Origin: Gemmataceae bacterium
Lineage (GTDB): Bacteria; Planctomycetota; Planctomycetia; Gemmatales; Gemmataceae
Direction of reading: 5' to 3'
Assembly (NCBI GenBank): GCA_019636445.1
Contig: JAHBXO010000044.1
Coordinates: 1 to 43,769, forward strand
DNA: 43,769 bases
A model generated the notes under the pieces. The model searched no databases. It saw only the letters and a program-made list of their open reading frames with translations, and was not told the DNA's origin. Shown here one piece after another: positions 1 to 7,776 of the stretch. How positions within the stretch are numbered: position 1 is the stretch's first letter; the number at the start of each line of letters is the position of its first letter. The translations under genes were made by a program, and so were the position numbers.

Positions 1-68
1 ATGGAAATGATCGCGATGACGACGAGCAGTTCGATGAGCGTGAAGCCGGACCGGGCGGGGCGGCGCAT
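1..68 (-). CDS. Prepilin-like (type II secretion/pilin) protein, N-terminus only
   Basis: Read on the minus strand, the first 22 codons start MRRPARSGFTLIELLVVI and continue hydrophobically to the window edge. This is the class III signal (G|FTLIE, prepilin peptidase cut after the Gly, Glu at +5) of type IV pilin and pseudopilin-like proteins. Planctomycetes carry many such proteins, commonly with a DUF1559 C-terminal domain, but that domain lies outside the window, so the subfamily is an inference. A GGAG Shine-Dalgarno lies 7 nt before the ATG, which supports the start. The gene is divergent from the ROK regulator. The protein would be inserted in the inner membrane by its N-terminal helix and processed there. 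Confidence 0.85.
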   Translation of the reverse strand, partial: MRRPARSGFTLIELLVVIAIIS

Positions 69-233
69 GACGGGACTCCGGGACGGGGCTACGAGTCTAA
101 CAATCCATGGTACGGTGGCGTTGGCGAGCCGAGGGGCCAATCATCGATTCGCGGACGGGTTCGGTTCGGTCTCGAATTCTGCGCGCCGGGCGGAATCGTA
201 CGATACCTTGAGAAGACCGGGCCGGAGACGCGC

Positions 234-1415
234 ATGTCCGACGAGTTTACTTCCCACCTCCGGCCGCAACTGCTTGGCCGGATGACCCAGCGCGCCGTCG
301 TCGAGGCGCTCAAGGCCAAAGGCCCCATGTCCCGCGCGGACATCGCCCGGCTCACCGGCATCAGCCCCACCACGGTCTCCTCCGCCGTCACGCAGGTTGT
401 TCGCGCCGGACTCATCGAGGAGACCGACGCCGAGATCACCGGCCCCGGCCGACCGGGCAAACTCCTCCGCCTCACTGCCGACTCGGCCCAGGTGATCGGC
501 ATCTCGGTGGAACCGGAATACTGCGAGATGATCCTCGGCGGCGTCGACGGCCGACCACGCACCGAAAGCCGCGTTCGTTTCCCCACTCCGAACACCTACA
601 CGCGATTGCTCGCCGAAATCGAACGCCACGCGCGGCCCTGGCTCGATCGCCCCAAGACGCGCACCCTCGGGCTGGGTTTGAGCCTGCCCGGCATCATCGA
701 CCCGACCGGCGAGCGCTCCGTCTTCTCTCCGAATTTCCACCAGACCGACGACCAGCGCCCCGGCCACGACCTCCGCGAGCGTCTGGGGTGTGCCACCGTG
801 CTGGTGCAGGAGAGCGACGCGTTGTGTCTGGCCGAGCAGCGCGTCCACGGCGTGGACGACCTCGCGATCATCGACTACGCCGGCGGTCTTGGGGTCGGCG
901 GCCTCGTGGGCGGGCGGTTGCTCGGCCGGCACATCGGCCTGCCCCGCGAACTCGGCCACGTCGCCGTCGTCCGCAACGGCGAACGCTGCGGCTGCGGCAG
1001 CACCGGCTGCCTCGAAACCGTCGCCACCGATGCCGCCTTCGCCCGCCTCGTCTCGGCGCGGGTGCAGCGCTCCCTCACCGCCGAGGAGGCCCTCGACCTC
1101 ATCGACGAATACCCGGACGAGCGAGACTTCGTCCTCGATTATCTCGCCATCGCCGTCGGCGCCGTCACGAACCTCTTCGCCCCGCCGCTCATCGTTCTCC
1201 ACGGCCGCATGCTCCCGCGCCGGCCCTCCCTGCTGGCGGTGCTGACCGATCGCGCCGCCCGGCGCAAACTCGCTCCGTTCCGCGATCGCTGCCGGCTTGT
1301 CCTCGCCAGCACCACCAAGGCCGAAGGCGCGATCGCCGGGATTCTCGACCACCTCTTCGAGGAACTCGGCCCGACGCTCCAACCTTCGGTCGTCGCCGCG
1401 CACGCGCAGTCTTGA
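234..1415 (+). CDS. ROK-family transcriptional regulator / sugar kinase-like protein
   Basis: 393 residues. Residues about 18-75 form a winged helix-turn-helix (SRADIARLTGISPTTVSSAV) like NagC/XylR repressors. Residues about 85-385 are a ROK domain with the structural zinc motif (ELGH followed by CGCGSTGCLE) and the conserved Asp in VQESDALCLAEQ. The usual N-terminal phosphate-binding D-x-G-G-T is replaced by ISVEPEYCE, so sugar kinase activity is doubtful and a sugar- or amino-sugar-responsive DNA-binding role is more likely. Known family members repress sugar uptake or catabolism genes; no such gene lies beside it, so its target cannot be named. The gene is divergent from the prepilin-like gene, and the ~165-bp gap between them is the likely shared control region. 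Confidence 0.88.
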   Translation: MSDEFTSHLRPQLLGRMTQRAVVEALKAKGPMSRADIARLTGISPTTVSSAVTQVVRAGLIEETDAEITGPGRPGKLLRLTADSAQVIGISVEPEYCEMILGGVDGRPRTESRVRFPTPNTYTRLLAEIERHARPWLDRPKTRTLGLGLSLPGIIDPTGERSVFSPNFHQTDDQRPGHDLRERLGCATVLVQESDALCLAEQRVHGVDDLAIIDYAGGLGVGGLVGGRLLGRHIGLPRELGHVAVVRNGERCGCGSTGCLETVATDAAFARLVSARVQRSLTAEEALDLIDEYPDERDFVLDYLAIAVGAVTNLFAPPLIVLHGRMLPRRPSLLAVLTDRAARRKLAPFRDRCRLVLASTTKAEGAIAGILDHLFEELGPTLQPSVVAAHAQS

Positions 1416-1478
1416 CCCGTCGACGGAACCACGCTATTCCGCCGGACTCGCACCGTGTCCAGGGAAGGACCGCCGCGC

Positions 1479-2321
1479 ATGCCCGTGTGCCGCGCCATCG
1501 TCATTGTGTTGCTTGCCTGCGCCTCGGGTTGCCTTCCGCTGCGCGGCGAGCGAACCGCACGGCAGATGATTCAAAGCGCGAACCCGTTCGGCCTGACCAC
1601 CGCCGCGACGCGGGAAAAGGTCGTCGTCCGGTCGGTCCTGCTGGAGCGGCCGACCGGGGATTCGTATCTCGGTGATCAACTATGGGATACGACGATGAAA
1701 CCACTGCCGCCGGAGACGGCGGCCTTGCTCGCCGAGAACGGCCTGCGCGTCGGCACGTTCCCCAGCAATGCCCCGGCTGAACTGCTCGAACGGATCGACG
1801 CCGGCGACGGCACCGTGCGGCCCCATGAGGCCACCACCAACCTCGGCGAGGCCAAGATCCTGCCGGTCAACGGACCCGTCCCGTCCGTGTCGTTCCAGTC
1901 CTTCGACGATATCGGCGCGACGCCGACGCGATTCGAATTCGCGAACGCCCAGTTCGGCTTTACCGTGACCGCCACGCCCGCCGACGGGGAAAAACTGTCA
2001 CTGGTCTTCGAACCCAAGCTCCAACACGGCGACCGCCACGGATGGCTCCGCCCCACGCTCGACGGCACCGGATTCATCCGCCACGACCAGAAAGGAGCCG
2101 AGCGCTTTCCCAAGTTGAAGTTCGAAGTCAAATTGCGCCAGGGGGAGTTTTTGGTCATCGGTCCCTCCGAGCGACCGGCCGACCGCCTCGGCGGTGCCTG
2201 GTTCGTGTCGGACTCGAACGGCGGAAGCCGGATGCGCGTGCTCGTCGTGCGCGCCTGGCGCGGCCCGTCGGTTCCTGCCGATCCGCTCCCCGGCCGCCGC
2301 GTCGCCGACTCCCACCGCTGA
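1479..2321 (+). CDS. Putative lipoprotein of unknown function
   Basis: 280 residues from the ATG chosen here; a GTG 24 nt upstream is in frame, but AGGGAAGGA sits 9 nt before this ATG and the protein then begins with a clean lipoprotein signal (MPVCRAIVIVLLACASGC, Cys18 as the lipidated residue). The mature part has no motif I recognise. It is rich in charged residues, without further membrane segments, so a periplasmic protein anchored by lipid is inferred. It starts 63 nt after the ROK regulator on the same strand and could be co-transcribed with it. Function unknown. Confidence 0.75.
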   Translation: MPVCRAIVIVLLACASGCLPLRGERTARQMIQSANPFGLTTAATREKVVVRSVLLERPTGDSYLGDQLWDTTMKPLPPETAALLAENGLRVGTFPSNAPAELLERIDAGDGTVRPHEATTNLGEAKILPVNGPVPSVSFQSFDDIGATPTRFEFANAQFGFTVTATPADGEKLSLVFEPKLQHGDRHGWLRPTLDGTGFIRHDQKGAERFPKLKFEVKLRQGEFLVIGPSERPADRLGGAWFVSDSNGGSRMRVLVVRAWRGPSVPADPLPGRRVADSHR

Positions 2322-2415
2322 CCGCCTGTTCCGATTTTGTCACGGCCGCTTGCCATTAACCTCCCGCATCGAGTAGCATCGGATCCATCTCGTTCCCCTC
2401 GGTTCGGAGGGTGTC

Positions 2416-2961
2416 ATGGACCGCATCGCCATTCCATTGCTTGTGTCGGTTCTGATCGCCGCCCATCTCTCGGCTGCCCCGGTTCCAAAATCCGTCAAAC
2501 CGGTCGTCGGCGAGACCAACTCCAATGCGCTCGTCAAGGCGCACCGCGACAAGCTCACTCTTTCCGCCAGTTCCGAATGGGAAAACTGGCCCGTCGGCCA
2601 CCTCTTCGACGGCAACGACAAGACCTCCTGGTACTCCAACAACGGTGAAGCCCCGCAGAACGGCCGGAATCCCACGATCAAGGTCACGTTTCCCGAAAAC
2701 GTTTCCGTCAAGCGGATCACCGTGCTCGGCAACCGCGACCCCCAGTACCTCGAAGGTTATTTCGTGCTCGAAGGGAAGATCGAACTGCTCGACAAGGACG
2801 ACAAGCTGATCGCGTCGCACGACCTGAAAGGTGCCGGAGAGAAACACGATTTCGACCTGGTCCTGAACAAGCTCACGACGGTGCGATCCGTGCGCTTCAC
2901 TGCGACGAAGGACGAAAAACAGATGGGCTGCGTGGGCCTTGGCGAGTTTCAGATCGAATGA
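2416..2961 (+). CDS. Secreted discoidin-like (F5/8 type C) domain protein
   Basis: 181 residues with a GGAGG Shine-Dalgarno 5 nt before the ATG. Residues 1-20 are a signal peptide ending in SAA. Residues about 40-181 resemble an F5/8 type C (galactose-binding-like) beta sandwich: the motif LFDGNDKTSWYSN matches the family's A-F-D-G-x-x-x-T-x-W strand, followed by alternating strands and a terminal VGLGEFQIE. Domains of this class bind carbohydrate or lipid surfaces, and in planctomycetes they are often parts of larger exported enzymes; here it stands alone. The ligand is unknown. It follows the lipoprotein gene by 94 nt, and no plus-strand terminator with a U-run is visible after it. Confidence 0.7.
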   Translation: MDRIAIPLLVSVLIAAHLSAAPVPKSVKPVVGETNSNALVKAHRDKLTLSASSEWENWPVGHLFDGNDKTSWYSNNGEAPQNGRNPTIKVTFPENVSVKRITVLGNRDPQYLEGYFVLEGKIELLDKDDKLIASHDLKGAGEKHDFDLVLNKLTTVRSVRFTATKDEKQMGCVGLGEFQIE

Positions 2962-3003
2962 TTTCCCAAAGCCTCCGGCCGCCGATTCGCCGGTCAGAAA
3001 GCA

Positions 3004-3033
3004 AGAGGCCCCGGGTTTGCACCCGGGGCCTCT
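3004..3033 (-). terminator. Strong GC hairpin, probable minus-strand terminator
   Basis: A perfect 13-bp stem (3004-3016 paired with 3021-3033, AGAGGCCCCGGGT) closes a 4-nt loop. On the minus strand it is followed by TGCTTTCTG, moderately T-rich. On the plus strand it is followed by CGGATAT without a U-run. It therefore fits best as the end of the short minus-strand unit at about 3226-3004, although it may also slow polymerase leaving the gene ending at 2961. Confidence 0.55.
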
Positions 3034-3081
3034 CGGATATCGCGGAGGCGGCTGTCGCAGACAGCTGCCCGTCTGCGGCTG

Positions 3082-3126
3082 TCAGACAGCCGCCGCCTCA
3101 AAACCTTGGTAACACGGACTACTCAA
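3082..3126 (-). CDS. 14-codon ORF with a full-length Shine-Dalgarno (possible leader peptide or microprotein)
   Basis: On the minus strand TTG starts a 14-residue ORF (MSSPCYQGFEAAAV, stop TGA at 3084-3082). It is 7 nt behind the AGGAGG of a 13-nt perfect complement to the 16S 3' end. A promoter-like pair lies about 110 nt upstream and a GC hairpin about 50 nt downstream, so the unit is complete: promoter, leader, ORF, hairpins, terminator. The codons overlap a short palindrome (GCTGTCTGACAGC) around the stop. I do not recognise the peptide. It could be a real microprotein, a decoy that binds ribosomes, or a structured RNA in which the ORF is incidental. Confidence 0.4.
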   Translation of the reverse strand: MSSPCYQGFEAAAV

Positions 3127-3127
3127 G

Positions 3128-3140
3128 GGATCACCTCCTT
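3128..3140 (-). promoter_or_regulatory. 13-nt perfect Shine-Dalgarno
   Basis: Minus-strand AAGGAGGTGATCC is the exact complement of the canonical 16S 3' end (GGATCACCTCCTT). Elsewhere in this window Shine-Dalgarno matches are 4-7 nt. Spacing from AGGAGG to the TTG start is 7 nt, which is optimal. Confidence 0.6.
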
Positions 3141-3232
3141 CGCTGAATGATGTCGCGTCGGACGGCTCCGTACCAATGGGAGTCGTCCTCGGCCTTCAGT
3201 CCGTCGCGCCACGGACGCGCGACCCGTATCGA

Positions 3233-3261
3233 ACTATACCCGGCCGACCAGCCGAATCCAA
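3233..3261 (-). promoter_or_regulatory. Sigma-70-like promoter of the short minus-strand unit
   Basis: Minus-strand TTGGAT (3261-3256) and TATAGT (3238-3233) are separated by exactly 17 nt. They match the -35 and -10 consensus at 4/6 and 5/6 positions. Transcription would start near 3226 and give an RNA of about 220 nt ending at the hairpin at 3004-3033. The leader contains a further small hairpin (GTCCGT/ACGGAC, about 3199-3216). Confidence 0.45.
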
Positions 3262-3392
3262 ATCAAAATACCGGATTCGGACCTGAGTGAACCTTTTGAT
3301 CGGTCGTCGCATCCCGGAGAAGCCGGAAATCGCGTCCGCGTTTTCCCATAGAATGGAACGGTCGAAAGAATCCGAGACTTGAATCGAGCATT

Positions 3393-3884
3393 ATGAAATC
3401 GCACCGGCTGGCCCGTATCGGCGAAGTCATTCGCGAAGTCGCCAGCACCACGATCCTGTTCGAATTGAAGGACCCTCGCGTCAAGGGCGTCACCGTCACC
3501 CGCACCGAGGTGGCCGGCGACCTGCAGCACGCCAAGGTGTACGTCTCCGTGATGGGTACGGAGAAACAGCAGCAACTGGCGATGTACGGTCTGGAACACG
3601 CGGCCGGGTTCATTCAGTCCAAGGTGGCGAAGCAACTGGCGACGCGGTTTGTACCGGTCATTCAGTTCGTTTTGGACGACGGGATCAAGAAAAGCGTGGA
3701 GATCAGTCGTATCCTGGCGGAAGAACGGGCAAAATTGAAGGGTTCTGACGTTGCCAACGATCCGGCAACGGATACCGATGAAGGGGACGACGATGCCGCC
3801 GCCGAAGAGGACGATTCGGAGGAGGCCCGATCCGAACCCGTTGCCGGTCCCGTTGACGGGTCGCCGCAACCCGGATTGCCGTGA
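3393..3884 (+). CDS. rbfA: Ribosome-binding factor A
   Basis: 163 residues. Residues 1-112 match RbfA: RLARIGEVIREVASTTIL at the N-terminus, then a KH-type fold with the DPRVKGVTVTRTEV strand, LQHAKVYVSV, and the final IQFVLDDGIKKSVEISRIL. RbfA binds the free 30S subunit and helps 16S 5'-end maturation and late assembly. The last ~50 residues are a low-complexity acidic tail (DEGDDDAAAEEDDSEEA), longer than in the E. coli protein. The usual partners infB, nusA and truB are not adjacent here. No clear Shine-Dalgarno precedes the ATG. The next gene starts 30 nt downstream, so co-transcription is likely. Confidence 0.93.
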   Translation: MKSHRLARIGEVIREVASTTILFELKDPRVKGVTVTRTEVAGDLQHAKVYVSVMGTEKQQQLAMYGLEHAAGFIQSKVAKQLATRFVPVIQFVLDDGIKKSVEISRILAEERAKLKGSDVANDPATDTDEGDDDAAAEEDDSEEARSEPVAGPVDGSPQPGLP

Positions 3885-3914
3885 CCGCGTCCGCCGATCC
3901 GTGAGCCTCCCGCC

Positions 3915-4631
3915 ATGCTGGCGATCATGAATAAGCAAGACCTGCTCGCGAAGTCGCTGAAGCTGCTCGATAAGAAACTGCCGCCGGCGGGCGTCCCGGA
4001 ACCGCGTCCCGTTCTGGAAGAAGTTCTCTACGCGATCGTTCGGGAAGGCTTCACGACCGAGGGCGCCAACGCCGCGTTCGCCAGGTTCAAAGGGACCTTC
4101 TTCGACTGGAACGAAGTGCGCGTGAGCACCGTGCCGGAGATCGCGGACGCCCTGAAGGGGGTTCCCGACGCCGGACGCAAGGCGCAACGGATCAGCGAGA
4201 TCCTGCAATACGTCTTCGAAATGTACTACTCGTTCGACCTGACCGACCTCGACAAGAAGGGGTTGAAGCAGGCGGCGAAGCAACTCGCCCGTTTCACGGG
4301 AATGACCGACTTCGCGGTCGCCTGGGTCATCCAGCGGTCGCTTGGCGGTCACGCCCTTCCGTTGGACGAACCGACGCTGCGCGTGATGCGACGTCTCGGC
4401 GTGATTGAATCCGAAGACGAAGATCTCGAGTCGATCCGGGGCACTCTGGAACATGCGGTGGCCAAGTCGGCCGGGCCGGCGTTCACGGATCGCATCGCGA
4501 CCCTGGCCGCGACGGCCTGCCGCGAAGGAAAGCCGCGTTGCGCGGATTGCCTGCTGAAAGCGGATTGTCCGACGGGACAGGATCAAGGCCGTCGGCCGCC
4601 CGAACCCAAGCCGAAGCCCAAATCCCGCTAG
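3915..4631 (+). CDS. Endonuclease III-like DNA glycosylase (HhH-GPD, 4Fe-4S) lacking the catalytic lysine
   Basis: 238 residues, helix-hairpin-helix GPD fold. The C-terminal cysteines 202, 209, 212 and 218 (C-x6-C-x2-C-x5-C) form the [4Fe-4S] loop of the Nth/MutY class. Aligning FTGMTDFAVAWVIQRSLGG with the Nth hairpin puts Phe133 where E. coli Nth has Lys120, while Asp151 (PLDEPTLRV) retains the catalytic Asp at the correct 18-residue distance. So a bifunctional lyase is unlikely; a monofunctional glycosylase or a non-catalytic DNA-binding relative is more plausible. It would act in base excision repair. The tail is rich in Pro/Lys. A second ATG (codon 5) is an alternative start. Confidence 0.85.
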   Translation: MLAIMNKQDLLAKSLKLLDKKLPPAGVPEPRPVLEEVLYAIVREGFTTEGANAAFARFKGTFFDWNEVRVSTVPEIADALKGVPDAGRKAQRISEILQYVFEMYYSFDLTDLDKKGLKQAAKQLARFTGMTDFAVAWVIQRSLGGHALPLDEPTLRVMRRLGVIESEDEDLESIRGTLEHAVAKSAGPAFTDRIATLAATACREGKPRCADCLLKADCPTGQDQGRRPPEPKPKPKSR

Positions 4632-4650
4632 TTGACGAGCCGTCGCGTCC

Positions 4651-5325
4651 ATGGACATTCGGATCCGTTGCCCGTTCTGCGAGACGAAACTCGTCGTCGG
4701 CGACGATTTGTTGGGGCATTCGGTCCGGTGCGAGGAGTGCGGAGACTCGTTTACGGTCGAGCATTCGACCAATGCTCCGTCCCCGGCACCGTCCGTGGAA
4801 TCGCCCCGCCCGCGCCGTCGCCGCGAGTCGGAAGTACCCCACGACGAGGATGACGACGACCGGACCATCGATGGATACGCTTTCGACGACGATCGCCCCA
4901 TTCGCCACAAAGCTCGCGTCAAACCCAATGCTATCGCGCCGATCGTCTTTGGCGCCGCACTGATGCTCACGATGCTGTTCGTGTCGGTCGGGCTATTTTT
5001 CGTCTTTGGTTTCGGCTGGTCGACAGGCTCGACCCCGTTGCCGCCGGGTGCCAAGTTCCGCATCTCGAACGCGGGTTGGATTCCAAATCAGGGCTTCACC
5101 ATCGACGTCGAGACGGCCGACGGTCGTCCGCCGATGGGCGGATATCGCATCTGCTGGCGGACGACCGACGGGCGCGGTTCCGGCCATTCGACGATGCGCA
5201 TGCTGGCGTCGCAGCAGACGCAGATCGTCCGGGCGCCGCGTGCGCTGAACCAGTCATACGAGATCTGGATCGAGCACGAACCTTCGACGGGCGCGAAGGT
5301 GTCGAACGTGTTTCTCCTGCCATAG
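4651..5325 (+). CDS. Zinc-ribbon single-pass membrane protein, function unknown
   Basis: 224 residues. The N-terminus has two CxxC pairs (CPFCETK at 7-10, CEECGDSF at 27-30), a zinc ribbon of the MJ0042/Zn-finger type common at the start of planctomycete membrane proteins. A low-complexity Arg/Asp/Glu linker follows (about 45-85), then one transmembrane helix (about 96-122) and a C-terminal domain of about 100 residues with beta-strand character. Topology would put the zinc ribbon in the cytoplasm and the C-terminal domain in the periplasm. It starts 19 nt after the glycosylase gene. No enzymatic motif is seen. Confidence 0.75.
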   Translation: MDIRIRCPFCETKLVVGDDLLGHSVRCEECGDSFTVEHSTNAPSPAPSVESPRPRRRRESEVPHDEDDDDRTIDGYAFDDDRPIRHKARVKPNAIAPIVFGAALMLTMLFVSVGLFFVFGFGWSTGSTPLPPGAKFRISNAGWIPNQGFTIDVETADGRPPMGGYRICWRTTDGRGSGHSTMRMLASQQTQIVRAPRALNQSYEIWIEHEPSTGAKVSNVFLLP

Positions 5326-5496
5326 TCGCATGACCGGCATCATGTTGGCCGGTGACGGACGAGTTTCCGTGCGTGGGAAATCGGAAAAATCGCCATCTTC
5401 TCGCGCTTGTGGAGCACGACGCGGCCCGGTTAGAATTCTCATCATTCCTCCCCCCTCCACTCCCTGCGGTTCATTGGGAACCGAGGAGCCTCTCCC

Positions 5497-7770
5497 GTGG
5501 CGCTCATCAACACCTTTCTGGATTCGATCGGTCAGGCGTTTTGTGAAAAAGGCCGTCGCGCGTTGATAGGTGAGCTGGCTTACGGCGACGTGATGTCGGA
5601 CGTGGCGCGTGTCGCCCTCGATTACCTCCGCAAGCACGGCCCCACGGAGGACATCCAGCACGCGCTCGAAGACGTGGCCTCATGCGACGACGCGGCCTAC
5701 CGCAAACACCTGGACAAGATGATCGAGCGGCTGAGCCAGGTGCAACCGGTACCCTTCAAGGAAGTCCTGGTGGATTATCTGCTCCATCTGCCGGCGACGG
5801 TGCGGCAGATGTTCCGCCGGCCCTCGGATCCGACGGGGCGAACGGGTGCGGATAAGCTCGAGTTCTACAAGTCCGAGCAATTGCTGACCTATCTTCCGCC
5901 GCGGCGGTCGCATTTCCGCGCGGGCACCGCGCCGGAACACCTCGACAACTGGCAGCTTGTCGAGTTGCGCGGGCTAGGTGAATGCAGTGAAGTTTGGCTG
6001 GGACAGGACACATCCGATGCGGCGGAAGCGCCGGCGGCCCTGAAGTTCGCCATCGATCCGCAGACCGCTGCCCGGATCCGTTCGAACCAGGAGCTGTTCG
6101 TGAAGGTGTTCAACCTGAACGAGGTGAACGGGATTGTCCCGCTGCGCGCCGTTTATCTCGACAGCGAGTTGCCCTGCCTGGAATCCACGTTCGTGTACGG
6201 TTACGACCTGACGGGGCTGATGAACGAATGGAAATGGCGGTTCGACGCGCCAAAGCCGGAAGCCGCGATGAAGATCGTGCGCCGGCTCGCCGAAATCGTC
6301 GGCCGAGCACACGCGCAGGGGATCGTGCACCGTGACCTGAAGCCTTCGAACGTGCTGGTGCATCCCGGCGAGGGCGGCAAGTTTTCATTGTGGATCACCG
6401 ATTTCGGCTGGGGTCAGATCGAAGCCGAGCGCTCGCTGGAAATGGCGCGGCACGGCGAGACATCCAAGTGCGAGCAGTTGCGGCTGTCGTATCGCGGGGC
6501 GTACACGCCGCTCTACGCGTCTCCGCAGCAGCACAAGAACGAATCGACCGATACCCGCGACGATGTGCATGCGCTCGGAGTGATCTGGTATCAGCTGCTG
6601 AAGCGGGACCCTCACGTGGCTGCGCCGGTCGGGGACGACTGGGCGGAGGAATTCTCGCGGTACGGTTTTACCCCGTCGCAGGCGAAGTTGCTGTCGGCGT
6701 GCGTGGCGACGCGGGCCGATCGCCGGCCGGGCGACGCGAAGGCGCTCGCGGACCTGTTGAAAGTCGAGGCGGTCTCGGCCGCCGCGATGACGCCGGCGGC
6801 GGAACCGGACGGTTCGAAGTTGATCTCGCTGACGAACCAGAGTACCGCCAGCCACAAGCCGGTGGTGACGTTGCGCGGCAAGACGGTGGAGCCGGACGCC
6901 GCCGCTGCGGCCGCGGCCGCGCTGCTCGGCGGGGGCGGCATCGGCGGCAAGTATGGAACCCGACCGACCGTGCCCGGCACCGGCGGCAGTGGTTCCAAGA
7001 ATTTTCCGGCGCTGCTCGACAAGACGACCGACGGCCGGCCGCGCCTCGTGCGCAATTCCCTCGGGATGACATTTGTCTACATACCGGCCGGGACCTTCAA
7101 CATGGGCGCGACCGACGAGGAGGCCGGCCGCAAACAGCACGAGACGCCCCAGCATCCCGTCCGTATCACCCACGGGTTCTATCTGTCGATCCACCCAGTC
7201 ACTCAGGGGCAGTACGAGAAATTGAAAGGGAAGAACCCTTCCTTCTTCCACAAAGTGCAGGGCGGTGCCGGCGACCTGCCCGTCGATTCGGTGACCTGGC
7301 ACGACGCGGAAAAGTTCTGCCAAAAGCTGAGCCAGCTCGCGGATGAAACGCTCGCCGAGCGGACGTATCGCCTTCCCACGGAGGCGGAGTGGGAGTACGC
7401 TTGTCGGGCCGGGACGATGACCCCGTACTGGTGCGGGTCCCTGTTGTCGGCGAAGGAAGCACACTTCAAATCGGCGGCCGGAGGGCAGGGCCAGCCGCAC
7501 GCCGTCGGACGGTCCACCCCGAACGCCTGGGGCTTGCACGACATGCACGGCAACGTCGACGAATGGTGCGGCGACTGGTACCACGAGTACTTCTATTTCG
7601 ACAGCCCCGGCAACGATCCGATCGGACCGGGCAAGGGCGAGAAGAAGGTGGCGCGCGGCGGAAGCTGGGCTGACACCGCGGTCGATTGCCGCAGTGCCGC
7701 CCGCAAGGCGATGAACCCGAATCAACCGTTCAATACGGTCGGGTTCCGCGTCCTTCTCGTTGCGAAGTGA
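5497..7770 (+). CDS. Serine/threonine protein kinase fused to a formylglycine-generating-enzyme-like (SUMF1) domain
   Basis: 757 residues from a GTG preceded by GAGGAG. Residues 1-145 are an uncharacterised N-terminal region. Residues about 150-425 are a Hanks-type kinase: glycine loop LGECSEVWLG, Lys in ALKFAI, HRDLKPSN (His278), Asp302 in DFGW, and a YASPQQ activation segment end. A Pro/Ala/Gly-rich linker follows (about 430-515), with no obvious transmembrane helix. Residues about 515-757 are an FGE-sulfatase domain (IPAGTFNMGATDEEAG, RLPTEAEWEYACRAGT, GNVDEWCGDWY, ARGGSW, VGFRVL). In planctomycetes such domains are often attached to kinases and may bind ligand or peptide rather than activate sulfatases. 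No sulfatase is nearby. It converges on the DUF3500 gene, 6 nt away. Confidence 0.9.
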   Translation: MALINTFLDSIGQAFCEKGRRALIGELAYGDVMSDVARVALDYLRKHGPTEDIQHALEDVASCDDAAYRKHLDKMIERLSQVQPVPFKEVLVDYLLHLPATVRQMFRRPSDPTGRTGADKLEFYKSEQLLTYLPPRRSHFRAGTAPEHLDNWQLVELRGLGECSEVWLGQDTSDAAEAPAALKFAIDPQTAARIRSNQELFVKVFNLNEVNGIVPLRAVYLDSELPCLESTFVYGYDLTGLMNEWKWRFDAPKPEAAMKIVRRLAEIVGRAHAQGIVHRDLKPSNVLVHPGEGGKFSLWITDFGWGQIEAERSLEMARHGETSKCEQLRLSYRGAYTPLYASPQQHKNESTDTRDDVHALGVIWYQLLKRDPHVAAPVGDDWAEEFSRYGFTPSQAKLLSACVATRADRRPGDAKALADLLKVEAVSAAAMTPAAEPDGSKLISLTNQSTASHKPVVTLRGKTVEPDAAAAAAAALLGGGGIGGKYGTRPTVPGTGGSGSKNFPALLDKTTDGRPRLVRNSLGMTFVYIPAGTFNMGATDEEAGRKQHETPQHPVRITHGFYLSIHPVTQGQYEKLKGKNPSFFHKVQGGAGDLPVDSVTWHDAEKFCQKLSQLADETLAERTYRLPTEAEWEYACRAGTMTPYWCGSLLSAKEAHFKSAAGGQGQPHAVGRSTPNAWGLHDMHGNVDEWCGDWYHEYFYFDSPGNDPIGPGKGEKKVARGGSWADTAVDCRSAARKAMNPNQPFNTVGFRVLLVAK

Positions 7771-7776
7771 TCCGAC

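Noticed and set aside
141..1403. 420-codon minus-strand frame opposite the ROK gene
   Set aside because: Low-complexity Gly/Ala/Glu antisense product of a GC-rich gene; the ROK frame has clear motifs.
3128..3140. Possible remnant of a 16S rRNA 3' end (GGATCACCTCCTT on the plus strand)
   Set aside because: Only 13 nt match and the preceding helix 45 sequence is absent; the minus-strand reading as a Shine-Dalgarno with correct spacing to a start codon is simpler.
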